From contig JAOMRN010000002.1 in assembly GCA_028355015.1 (NCBI GenBank), positions 124,001 through 188,000 of the forward strand: a stretch of 64,000 nucleotides of DNA, written 5' to 3'. The stretch comes from MGIIb-O2 sp002494975. GTDB taxonomy: Archaea > Thermoplasmatota > Poseidoniia > Poseidoniales > Thalassarchaeaceae. The position numbers and the translations under genes were made by a program. The notes beneath the pieces were generated by a model, which was given only the letters and a program-made list of their open reading frames with translations, ran no database searches and had not been told where the DNA came from. Positions 8,288 to 15,889 of this stretch are shown one piece after another. Every line of letters begins with the position of its first letter. The stretch's first letter is position 1.

Positions 8288-9235
8288 CTAAGTAAGACCC
8301 CATCGTTTTTCTAGAACACTTGAAACACCTTGATAATCTTGACCACCGTTACTATTTGGATCATGAAGATGAATAGGGACACCATGACTAGGAGCCTCGG
8401 CCAATTTGATATTTCTACGAACAGCTGGATGAATGACAAATTCTGGTAAATGATCTAAAATTTCTGAGGCTACCTGCTGATTTAGAAGGGTACTAGCATG
8501 CATTGTCAATAATACGCCATCAACTCCCAATTGAGGATTGAGAAGACTTCTAACTTCTCTTAAAGTTCCTGCCAACATTGCTAATCCTTCTAGAGCAAAG
8601 TATTCGGTTTGCACTGGTATCAATACACCATCGCTAGCTACTAGGGCGTTTATAGTCACTAAACCTAACGAAGGAGGGGTGTCAATTATCACAATATCAT
8701 AATGTGGTAATAATGGTTGTAAAGCTTCAGTTAATCTTCTTTCTCTACCTAATTGGCGTAACATTTCTTGCTCTAGACCTACTAAACTTCTATCGCCTAC
8801 AATCATGTGTAATCCTTCGACTGCTGTGGCATGACGTGCTGTAACTGCTGTTTCAGGAGATAGGATAAGATCTCTAGTTGTATGTTGGACTTTGCTTTTG
8901 TCAACTCCTAAACCAGTAGCACAATTACCCTGAGAGTCCGCATCAACTACCAAAACTCTATGCCCACGTAAGGCTAATTGAGATGCGATATTAATTACAG
9001 TAGTTGTTTTTCCAACACCTCCTTTCTGATTAATTACAGTAACTACTCTAGCACGCCCATTGGGAGTTGGAGAGGGGAATGGTAAGTCTAATGGCCTATT
9101 TGTTCTTTGAGTAGGAAGAGGATTTAATTCATCAATAGAGGTTTGAATATCTTCTTCCTCTGTAAATTCTACATCAATTATCAATGGGACTTTTTCAACT
9201 TCTGGAAGTCGAGTGCCTTCATCTTCGATGGACAT
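8288..9235 (-). CDS. parA: ParA/Soj-type chromosome-partitioning ATPase
   Basis: A 315-residue deviant Walker ATPase. The core has KGGVGKTT (deviant Walker A with signature lysine), VDADSQGN (Walker A'), IIDTPPSLGLVTINAL (Walker B), PVQTEYFALEGL and NIKLAEAPSHGVPI, all typical of chromosomal Soj/ParA rather than MinD. About 65 acidic, proline-rich residues precede the fold and are probably disordered. ParA dimers bind DNA non-specifically with ATP and are released when the N-terminal peptide of ParB stimulates hydrolysis. No ParB gene is in the window, but the next gene begins with a ParB-like peptide. The gene upstream encodes a SAP-domain membrane protein. A hairpin sits two bases before the start. 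Confidence 0.94.
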   Translation of the reverse strand: MSIEDEGTRLPEVEKVPLIIDVEFTEEEDIQTSIDELNPLPTQRTNRPLDLPFPSPTPNGRARVVTVINQKGGVGKTTTVINIASQLALRGHRVLVVDADSQGNCATGLGVDKSKVQHTTRDLILSPETAVTARHATAVEGLHMIVGDRSLVGLEQEMLRQLGRERRLTEALQPLLPHYDIVIIDTPPSLGLVTINALVASDGVLIPVQTEYFALEGLAMLAGTLREVRSLLNPQLGVDGVLLTMHASTLLNQQVASEILDHLPEFVIHPAVRRNIKLAEAPSHGVPIHLHDPNSNGGQDYQGVSSVLEKRWGLT

Positions 9236-9237
9236 AC

Positions 9238-9254
9238 AAGCGCCTTCGGCGCTT
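9238..9254 (-). promoter_or_regulatory. Perfect hairpin just upstream of the parA start
   Basis: AAGCGCC-TTC-GGCGCTT is a perfect 7-bp inverted repeat, ending two bases before the parA ATG on the minus strand. It could occlude translation initiation, serve as an operator, or end the upstream transcript of the SAP-domain gene. It has the same geometry as the hairpin before rpS8e. Confidence 0.55.
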
Positions 9255-9317
9255 AGAAGGGAGTTGAATGTGCCGCTAGAATTCTAACTAATAGGTGCAA
9301 TTCAATGGTCAGTGAAA

Positions 9318-11564
9318 TTAACCGATAACTTCAGCCCAAGCAAGCATTCTTCCAGTTTGAGCGTCCATTGCGAAATTTACATTATGTTCGCGATTAGAAT
9401 CCGTCCATTCTCTACTACCTACAACTAAAACTTGTCCTTCTGTTAAATCGCCAGGAAGGAAGGAAAAGAGATCATTATCTTCAGATACTGATAGTCTGTA
9501 ACCATAGGTTGTACCAACTAAATCATGAGATACTTGTAAATTTTCATATCGATTATCGTCAAGAATTCTATCTTCTAAATTCTTCAACGTATGTGTCGAG
9601 GGTATAGCATCTTGATTCCAGGTAATTTCTCCATCATTTCTTCTTTCGTTCTCAAAAGAACATTCATCATTTTGACGAACTATTGCCCATCCTGAGGTTT
9701 CATCGGAACGGACCCAAGAGAGATTCCACTCTTCGAAACCGCCATTACTATCTTCATTATACGAATAAATCCCTTGCCAAATATAGCCGTCGGAATCAAT
9801 TGCAACAGTAATATCACGATTAGAATGATTAGCCCGTAAACAGTTAATTGCATCTTCTAGACTGAAACTTCTAATTTCTGATTCATCCCACATAGCAGTA
9901 GACCAATCTTTCTTTGCTGATTCACTTAATTTATCTTCACCTGGCCCCGGACGACTCACATAAGTAGAACCCCAAGAAATTGATTTAGAACCTGAATCTG
10001 AGGTTATTTCGCTCATTTTCATATTTATTCTCAAGGTCCCTTCAGGTAAAGCTGCATCCGTTGCTGTACTTTCAATAAAGCTACAATCAGACGTACCCTG
10101 GTCTTTATCAATCAAAACATCGACTATCTGCTCAACAGGCCAAGGCACCCCATTTTTAACCAAAATATCAATATTCATCCTACCAAGGCATCTTTCAACT
10201 TCTGTATGGCTAATTTCAACAGGATAAACCAGGCCGTAACCATCTTTTCTTTGTTCGCTACCAACGGACCATTTCCAATCATTATTCCAATCAGATAGAT
10301 CATCAGATGTCATCCCAGATTCTAACTTAATATCTCCAAAAAATTCGTGTAACTCAATAGGAGTGAGAGGGAAGGTCAATAATGTAGCAATACCATCTAA
10401 ATTACTAAACCCATCTACACCAAAAGTTACGATATTGGCATCTGTTCTAGCGCCATCAATATCTGTAAAAGAAATTGCAGATTCTGATCTTAAAATACTA
10501 TGTTCTGCTAGTTCATCATAAATATCTGTAGTCATTTCAAGTTGATTACCTGATAGTGACCAACCGAGATTACCACAAACATTGGTATCTCTCCAAGTCT
10601 TACCCTCCAAATCAACAGTAAGGCTGTGAGTTACTCTTTGTTGAACTGTCAAATGAGAACGACCATATGCATCTTTCGTAGAAACTGTACCTTGTAAATC
10701 GGTTACAGTTTTATCCTCCGGATGTGTAATTTCATCATTATTTCCTTTGATGATTTCAATTGAACCAGTCCCTCCAATATTGACTGTTAATCGATTACAT
10801 GCATCTTGAATCGCAGTATCAGGTAATGAATCTCTCAATAAAGAAACCATCTCATCACCTTCTAACTCAATCAGTCCGTCACTCAAGGTAAAAGTCATTG
10901 AATCCTCGTAATTTAGAGGTCGTGCTTGAAACGACGAATCGGAGGAAAGAAAGTAAAACACACCAGTTCCAACAAGTAAAATAACTACAAATACCGCTGA
11001 AATCTGAGGCCAGTATGTTTTCAAAATATCTAATGAAGGAAGTGTGATGGTCAGAGAAGGTTTCTCAATATCTTCATTTGTGCCGATGAACTCTTTCTTA
11101 ACTTCTGTAAATTCAGTAGAACCCCAAGAATCTTCTTCGTCTAATATCAGAGATTCTCCCACCATTTCATCTACAGAAGGAGCGGGATCTTCAAAAATTT
11201 CTGCCTCTAATATTTCTGCCTCCATGACGTCATTTTTAGGAATCTCTTCTGGTGGAATATTGATACTTTCTTTACCATCAACACGTGATATTAAGCGATC
11301 TATCGCATCATCAATATCCCTAGGTGAACGAGTTTTTCCTTTAGTTTCAATAACAGGAGATTGAGTTTTATCCATTTCAACTATATCCTCTTCGAGAAAT
11401 AATTCTTTATCTTCTTGATTTTCAGATGAGTTTTCTAAAATTCTCACGATTAACTCTGCTTTATTACCTGAAATTAATAATTCACTGTTTTTACAGATCT
11501 CTCTTAACTCTGAAACCTTCAGTTTGGATAATGAGTCGAAGCTAAAAGACTCGTCGTCGGCCAT
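9318..11564 (-). CDS. Membrane protein with cytoplasmic SAP domain and large external region
   Basis: About 748 residues from the ATG at 11562-11564; an upstream in-frame TTG would add 12 residues of poor quality. Residues ~8-45 form a SAP motif (LSKLKVSELREICKNSELL then GNKAELIVRIL), a helix-hairpin-helix-like module that commonly binds AT-rich DNA. An acidic linker follows (~50-180), then a single transmembrane helix at ~185-205 (ISAVFVVILLVGTGVFYFL), then ~540 residues of beta-rich external sequence with scattered Cys and no recognised enzyme motif. By charge, the SAP end should be cytoplasmic. It is the first gene in a row with parA and the ParB-peptide transporter, 82 bp apart from parA. 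A membrane-DNA tether is a reasonable hypothesis; the external part is unassigned. Confidence 0.8.
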   Translation of the reverse strand: MADDESFSFDSLSKLKVSELREICKNSELLISGNKAELIVRILENSSENQEDKELFLEEDIVEMDKTQSPVIETKGKTRSPRDIDDAIDRLISRVDGKESINIPPEEIPKNDVMEAEILEAEIFEDPAPSVDEMVGESLILDEEDSWGSTEFTEVKKEFIGTNEDIEKPSLTITLPSLDILKTYWPQISAVFVVILLVGTGVFYFLSSDSSFQARPLNYEDSMTFTLSDGLIELEGDEMVSLLRDSLPDTAIQDACNRLTVNIGGTGSIEIIKGNNDEITHPEDKTVTDLQGTVSTKDAYGRSHLTVQQRVTHSLTVDLEGKTWRDTNVCGNLGWSLSGNQLEMTTDIYDELAEHSILRSESAISFTDIDGARTDANIVTFGVDGFSNLDGIATLLTFPLTPIELHEFFGDIKLESGMTSDDLSDWNNDWKWSVGSEQRKDGYGLVYPVEISHTEVERCLGRMNIDILVKNGVPWPVEQIVDVLIDKDQGTSDCSFIESTATDAALPEGTLRINMKMSEITSDSGSKSISWGSTYVSRPGPGEDKLSESAKKDWSTAMWDESEIRSFSLEDAINCLRANHSNRDITVAIDSDGYIWQGIYSYNEDSNGGFEEWNLSWVRSDETSGWAIVRQNDECSFENERRNDGEITWNQDAIPSTHTLKNLEDRILDDNRYENLQVSHDLVGTTYGYRLSVSEDNDLFSFLPGDLTEGQVLVVGSREWTDSNREHNVNFAMDAQTGRMLAWAEVIG

Positions 11565-11698
11565 GGTTAACAGGCTTAGTCGAATAGGTGAGTCTTTCAA
11601 TACCTTCCTTCTTCTGTGTTACAGAATGGCCAGTAGTGGATAAAAATACGATTTACGGAGGCAAAGAACTCAAGAAGGGATGGAGGGCGCGACAAAAT

Positions 11699-12658
11699 AT
11701 GGACCCTCGATTGGTAATTCTATCTCGTGGGCCGCAATTATACTCAACTAAACGTATAGCACAAGAGGCTGAAAAGGCAGGTTGGGATGTTAGAATTCTA
11801 GATCCTCTCTCACTAACAGTAGTAGTGGATGATAAAGGAGGTAGAATTTTCCATAAAGGATGGCCAATTAAATGCGAGGCAATCATTCCAAGAATTGGAT
11901 ATTCTATTACAGATAGAGGAGTCCCTATAGTACGTCAATTTGAAAGAATGGGAGTTATTGTAATGAACTCTGGTGATGGGATAATAAGAAGTAGAAACAA
12001 ACTAATCGCATGTCAGATGATGTCTGCAGGAAATATTCCCGTACCCGTAACTGCTCAAATAGTTTCATGGGAAGATACAAACAGAGCAATTAACAGAGTA
12101 GGAGGGACACCTTGTGTGGTAAAATCAACTCAAGGGACACATGGAGCAGGGGTCTTTTTAGCGCATACTGACCAACATGCTAGACAATTAGTCTATCAAA
12201 TGTTAGAAAGAGGGATGAGACCTCTCATTCAAGAATATATCAAAGAGTCTCATGGAAAAGATATACGTGTATTAGTAGTTGGAGGAAAAGTAGTAGCGTG
12301 CATGCGTCGAAGAGCAAATGGGGATGAGTTTCGTTCAAATTTTCATCTTGGAGGAAGCGTAGAAAAAGTCGAAATAGGGCCAGAATTTGAGGCTATTGCT
12401 ATTGAAGCGGCAAACATTTTAGGACTTGAAATAGCAGGTGTAGATTTACTAGAATCAGAAAGAGGGGCTCTTGTTTTGGAAGTTAACTCAAGCCCAGGAT
12501 TAGAAGGTATTGAGAAAGCATCAGAAAAAAATGTAGCTGGAGCAGTGGCTGAAAGGCTCAATCAATTATTAAAAAGTTCTAATCAAGATGATGGTAATTT
12601 GTCTGCTGATTATCGAGACCAAAATAATAGTAAAACTGGTAGTTTTTCAGAATACTAA
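11699..12658 (+). CDS. rimK: RimK-like ATP-grasp amino-acid ligase
   Basis: An ATP-grasp enzyme of about 319 residues, starting at the ATG at 11699 (MDPRLVILSRG); an open frame extends upstream to 11588 but that part does not resemble the family. Characteristic segments are MNSGDGIIRSRNKLIACQMM, GGTPCVVKSTQGTHGAGVFL (ATP-binding loop), QEYIKESHGKDIRVLVVGG, MRRRANGDEFRSNFHLGG and LEVNSSPGLEGIE (metal-binding Asn and Glu). RimK-type enzymes add glutamate or a similar amino acid to the end of a protein, to F420 or to lysine-biosynthesis carrier proteins. Which acceptor is used here is not evident: no LysW-like carrier is adjacent. The tail after ~310 is low-complexity. It is divergent from the SAP-domain gene. 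Confidence 0.88.
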   Translation: MDPRLVILSRGPQLYSTKRIAQEAEKAGWDVRILDPLSLTVVVDDKGGRIFHKGWPIKCEAIIPRIGYSITDRGVPIVRQFERMGVIVMNSGDGIIRSRNKLIACQMMSAGNIPVPVTAQIVSWEDTNRAINRVGGTPCVVKSTQGTHGAGVFLAHTDQHARQLVYQMLERGMRPLIQEYIKESHGKDIRVLVVGGKVVACMRRRANGDEFRSNFHLGGSVEKVEIGPEFEAIAIEAANILGLEIAGVDLLESERGALVLEVNSSPGLEGIEKASEKNVAGAVAERLNQLLKSSNQDDGNLSADYRDQNNSKTGSFSEY

Positions 12659-12753
12659 CTTTTGATATCGGCATTTTGAAAATTACGGCATAAAAGGCAC
12701 ACCCTCTGCTAGAATAAGAGAAGCATTCAAGTCCGAGCAGGGAGCCTTGGGCT

Positions 12754-12768
12754 TGTCCATAAGGGACA
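12754..12768 (+). promoter_or_regulatory. Hairpin just upstream of the recombinase start
   Basis: TGTCC-ATAAG-GGACA is a perfect 5-bp inverted repeat four bases before the ATG at 12773. The surrounding ~110-bp spacer has no other clear structure. It is weaker than the S8e and parA hairpins but in the same position. Confidence 0.35.
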
Positions 12769-12772
12769 TGGG

Positions 12773-13921
12773 ATGCGCGTCGTTCGCGACGATGAGGCGA
12801 GGGAATTGACTAAACAGAATGAACAGATTGAAGACTCTTGGGTGAGTGAAACACCACAAAATGAGTCTGGTTTAACCAGTAGTGAATTATTAATTCATAC
12901 AAAAAATCTGCCTCAAAGACTTCAAAGATTAGCATTATTACCTTGGTTCGAATGTTGGAAACAGCAACTACGTACTGAGAAAAAAAGTGAGCATACCATT
13001 AGAGCATATATTGTAGCAGCAAAAACATTCACCGTCACATCATTACCTAATGAAGAAAATGAAACATGGGATACCGTACAGAATCTTCATGTCTCTGAGT
13101 TATTTACTAGAAGTAATCCAAATAATGGCAGAATTGACTCATGGCTAAATACAATTGGAGAATTACGGCCAGCGACTATTAATGCAAGGATTGCAGCAAT
13201 TACCCATCTTCTAAAATGGCTAGGATATACGATTCCTGAGTGGATTCAAAGGCCTAGTAGATCAAGATCTTTACCTCGAACTTTAGGAAAAAGTGATTTG
13301 CAAAAAGTTAGACTTGCGGCAACTAGATCAGAAGATCCAATAGCATTCCCAATTATCACAATGATGCTGGATACAGGATTAAGATGTTCGGAAATTTGTA
13401 ATTTAGACTTAGATGACGTAGATTTAGATGATTTGTCGGCCTTAGTAATTGGAGGGAAAGGAGAGAAAGACCGTACTGTTCTTTTCACTAATGCTACATT
13501 AAATGCTTTAGAAGCTTGGAGTCCAATAAGAAATACAAGGCTGAAATCTTGTACTAGAAAAGATGATGAAAGATCATTATTCTTTTCCAGTAGAAGTAGA
13601 AGATTGAATCCTCGCTCGGTTCAAAAGTTACTTGATCGAATTGCAGATGCTTCGGATATACCAAGAACAAGACTTAGCCCTCACGTCCTAAGGCATTCTT
13701 TTGCTACTGGATTATTGGAAAGAGGTGCAGACTTAGTTACAATACAGAGACTTCTAGGACATGCTAACATTTCTACTACGAGAGTCTATTTAGAAATTGG
13801 AGACCAAACACTCAGAGAAATTTATCATCGTGCGCAATCATCGCAAGAAAACGATAAAATTGAAAGTAATGATGAGAGCTCTACTGAAGATAAAATTGAA
13901 AGTACACCAATTATTGAATGA
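12773..13921 (+). CDS. xerA: Xer-type tyrosine recombinase
   Basis: A 382-residue recombinase with an N-terminal SAM-like core-binding domain (~50-165: WFECWKQQLRTEKKSEHTIRAY, ATINARIAAITHLLKWLG) and a C-terminal catalytic domain. The catalytic residues are visible: Arg in DTGLRCSEICNL, Lys in GGKGEKDRTV, the HVLRHSFAT box, His in LLGHANISTTRVYL and the nucleophilic Tyr of VYL. This completes the R-K-H-R-H-Y set, so it should be active. Size and single-copy context without phage genes suggest a chromosomal XerA resolving dimers rather than an element integrase. The N-terminal ~45 and C-terminal ~40 residues are low-complexity. I could not identify a dif site nearby. Confidence 0.9.
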   Translation: MRVVRDDEARELTKQNEQIEDSWVSETPQNESGLTSSELLIHTKNLPQRLQRLALLPWFECWKQQLRTEKKSEHTIRAYIVAAKTFTVTSLPNEENETWDTVQNLHVSELFTRSNPNNGRIDSWLNTIGELRPATINARIAAITHLLKWLGYTIPEWIQRPSRSRSLPRTLGKSDLQKVRLAATRSEDPIAFPIITMMLDTGLRCSEICNLDLDDVDLDDLSALVIGGKGEKDRTVLFTNATLNALEAWSPIRNTRLKSCTRKDDERSLFFSSRSRRLNPRSVQKLLDRIADASDIPRTRLSPHVLRHSFATGLLERGADLVTIQRLLGHANISTTRVYLEIGDQTLREIYHRAQSSQENDKIESNDESSTEDKIESTPIIE

Positions 13922-14131
13922 TTATTTACGTGCGGGGTTTTTCTTGTTATCTCTTTTATTGACATTTTCTGGGCCTTGCCATTCTCTATTAGCAGAAGTA
14001 TCATTTCCCTGATGCCCAGGTAAAGGGCAATGTTTTCCTGCACGGCATCTAGAACAATTATCATTTGGAGGTTTTTCTACTGTCTTTACCAGACGACCAT
14101 ACTTCCTCCTTGGCATGAAAGTAAATTTCAT
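13922..14131 (-). CDS. Small basic Cys-rich protein, unknown
   Basis: A 69-residue frame on the minus strand, starting at 14131 or more likely at the second Met (14116, MPRRKYGRLV). It contains NCSRCRAGKHCPLPGHQG, a CxxC-x5-C-x4-H arrangement suited to binding one zinc ion, within a basic, Asn-rich chain ending in KKNPARK. Its stop directly abuts the stop of the recombinase gene. Codon use looks like the neighbours and the Cys/His set argues against chance, but I do not recognise a family. It may be a small nucleic-acid-binding protein. Confidence 0.5.
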   Translation of the reverse strand: MKFTFMPRRKYGRLVKTVEKPPNDNCSRCRAGKHCPLPGHQGNDTSANREWQGPENVNKRDNKKNPARK

Positions 14132-14220
14132 CGACGGGTTTTAGCAGTTCGCATAGAATCTTCACAAATATCTACACATTTATGAGTCGATTTGATGGTT
14201 GAGTCATATTACGCATTGTC

Positions 14221-15066
14221 ATGGAAGAAGGTTCTAGTTCGAAAAAACCTCTTGGTTGCGACCCGAATAGTAGTTTGCTATTTGCACAGGTTATTTCAGG
14301 AGAACCAAAAATGATTATCGATGAGGAAGGGTTTCTACGTACTACCAATTTGCATAGTAAAAAGAATAAGATTTTTTTGGGAGATGTTGCTAATGTATCT
14401 CTGAGATCATTAGGCCCTCATGACCCCCCCAAATTTATTAAAAAACCAGAATATGATGAACAAAAATGGGTCATAGTTTCATCATCCGGTGAACTAAAAA
14501 TTAAAATTACAAGTGACTCATATTGGGGTTTTGGATTATTTGATAAATGTTTTTACAATGAAATCGAATTAACAGGACCTCTATCATTAAGGGCGAGATG
14601 TGTACATGATATTATGGCATCTCTAGGACGAAACCCGTGGGAAGCAAGTAGAATTAAGGTATTTGAAAAGAAGACAAATGCATCAATAAATGAACATGGA
14701 AAATGTTGGGAAGAACTCGCTAAATATGCTCGTGATGAGATGGAAGAAGAAATAAAAATAGTAGAAAATGAAGTCAAATCATTAATCGGTACAGAAAAGG
14801 GGATAGAGAATATCTTAGAGTCTGCTAAATTTGCAATAGAAGATGCTCGTGCAGCACTCCAAGATAGAAATGCACCTGCAGTTGAAAGAGCATTGGGGAG
14901 AGCTATTACTGCGTTAATTGAAGCAAAGCCAGATACAGAAGTAAGATCATCAGAATTAGAATCTATGATTTCTAAAATAGATACTATCGGCTCAACAAAT
15001 AATGAGGAACAAATAGTTGCATCTGACTTATTAGAAAATCATATTGATTTTGTAGACTTGACATAG
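14221..15066 (+). CDS. Conserved-looking cytoplasmic protein with coiled-coil C-terminus, unknown
   Basis: A 281-residue soluble protein with no signal peptide or transmembrane segment. Residues ~1-135 look like a mixed alpha/beta or PH-like domain (FLGDVANVSLRSLG, KWVIVSSSGELKIKIT, WGFGLFDKCFYNEIEL), followed by a strongly helical, charged region at ~150-240 (RDEMEEEIKIVENEVKSLIG, AIEDARAALQDR, RALGRAITALIEAKPD) that should form a coiled coil or helical bundle. I do not recognise the family. It is convergent with sec61-beta, nine bases away, and has its own promoter region of ~90 bp upstream. Confidence 0.7.
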   Translation: MEEGSSSKKPLGCDPNSSLLFAQVISGEPKMIIDEEGFLRTTNLHSKKNKIFLGDVANVSLRSLGPHDPPKFIKKPEYDEQKWVIVSSSGELKIKITSDSYWGFGLFDKCFYNEIELTGPLSLRARCVHDIMASLGRNPWEASRIKVFEKKTNASINEHGKCWEELAKYARDEMEEEIKIVENEVKSLIGTEKGIENILESAKFAIEDARAALQDRNAPAVERALGRAITALIEAKPDTEVRSSELESMISKIDTIGSTNNEEQIVASDLLENHIDFVDLT

Positions 15067-15074
15067 TCTGAAAA

Positions 15075-15266
15075 TCATAATCCGAAAGTGCTTCCTAACC
15101 AATCAATAACGCCATGGTTGGCCAAGTATATGGTTACAGAAAAGAAAATACAAATGAAGTATATTGTTCCTCTGGAAATTTGAATAGCGTCCTCAGACTC
15201 TTCGTCGAAGTAACGAATTAAACCAGCCGCTTGCTGAATTCCACTGCCTTTCTTGTCCTTAGCCAT
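15075..15266 (-). CDS. secG: Preprotein translocase subunit Sec61-beta (archaeal SecG)
   Basis: A 63-residue tail-anchored subunit of the SecYE-beta channel. The cytoplasmic N-terminus carries the family signature KKGSGIQQAAGLIRYFDEE followed by AIQISRGTI, then one transmembrane helix (IYFICIFFSVTIYLANHGV). Haloarchaeal and thermoplasmatal homologues share the AGLxRYFDEE block. The ATG at 15264-15266 is preferred over the TTG one codon upstream. It stands alone, convergent with the gene at 14221. Confidence 0.92.
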   Translation of the reverse strand: MAKDKKGSGIQQAAGLIRYFDEESEDAIQISRGTIYFICIFFSVTIYLANHGVIDWLGSTFGL

Positions 15267-15354
15267 CAACTCGCCGACCTACATGCAGTATTTCAACGCC
15301 GCGAATCAATGAATTCAAAGAAATTAGTTAAAATATCTTAAAAAAATGTCTTAA

Positions 15355-15711
15355 TCAAGGGTCTAATGTCTCTATTAAGACACATCCACCATCAAGTTCG
15401 ACAATACAAGATGCTGCGTCCATTGCTGTTTCTAGACCCATGGTCATTAGAATTTCTCGACGAGCTCCATTGTCTGATTGGAATATTAATCTATGACTCA
15501 GGGCATCTAACACTCTCTTATCCACTACTTGCCATATCCACTCATCTCTTTCGACATTAATCAAAGCTTCAACTGGAACCAATGGGCCTTGCTTAGCACC
15601 ATTCGTCCTAGCTCTTTTCAATAACTCGGCAAGTTTTCTCGATGCCCCGCCTTTATCTGTTCGAATTGGATCTCCTGTTTCTTTCGCTATACGTCTCCTT
15701 AATCTCGTCAT
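15355..15711 (-). CDS. Small conserved-looking protein, unknown
   Basis: About 118 residues from the ATG at 15709-15711 (MTRLRRRIAKETGDP); an ATG four codons upstream is possible. The N-terminal half is basic and helical (GGASRKLAELLKRART), the C-terminal half is mixed (WIWQVVDKRVLDALSHR, GLETAMDAASCIVELDGG). There are no transmembrane segments and no metal-binding Cys pairs. GGGGAT lies a few bases upstream of the start as a possible Shine-Dalgarno sequence, next to a TGCGG/CCGCA inverted repeat. No family is recognised. Confidence 0.65.
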   Translation of the reverse strand: MTRLRRRIAKETGDPIRTDKGGASRKLAELLKRARTNGAKQGPLVPVEALINVERDEWIWQVVDKRVLDALSHRLIFQSDNGARREILMTMGLETAMDAASCIVELDGGCVLIETLDP

Positions 15712-15889
15712 GTGCATCCCCAAATGCGGAAACTACCGCAACCTCTGAGGGTTTGTTTGAATGTATAACTATTTATGATAATCAAACCTTTGAAAGTGGG
15801 TTTTTCTATGTCAAAAATCAATTCCGAGAAGTAAGTTATCAATGATGCCCTTCCGTTTAGTTCATGTTTAATAGGTCGACCGTTGAGAT

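Noticed and set aside
11588..11698. N-terminal extension of the RimK-like protein
   Set aside because: This part does not resemble the ATP-grasp family and overlaps the promoter of the divergent SAP gene; the ATG at 11699 fits the family start.
12773..13921. Tyrosine recombinase as the integrase of a mobile element
   Set aside because: No att duplications, tRNA target, phage or plasmid genes are adjacent, and the sequence resembles chromosomal XerA. No dif-like site was found nearby either.
14115..14131. ATGAAA/TTTCAT inverted repeat at the start of the small Cys protein
   Set aside because: It is formed by the codons for Met-Lys-Phe..Phe-Met and is probably coincidental.
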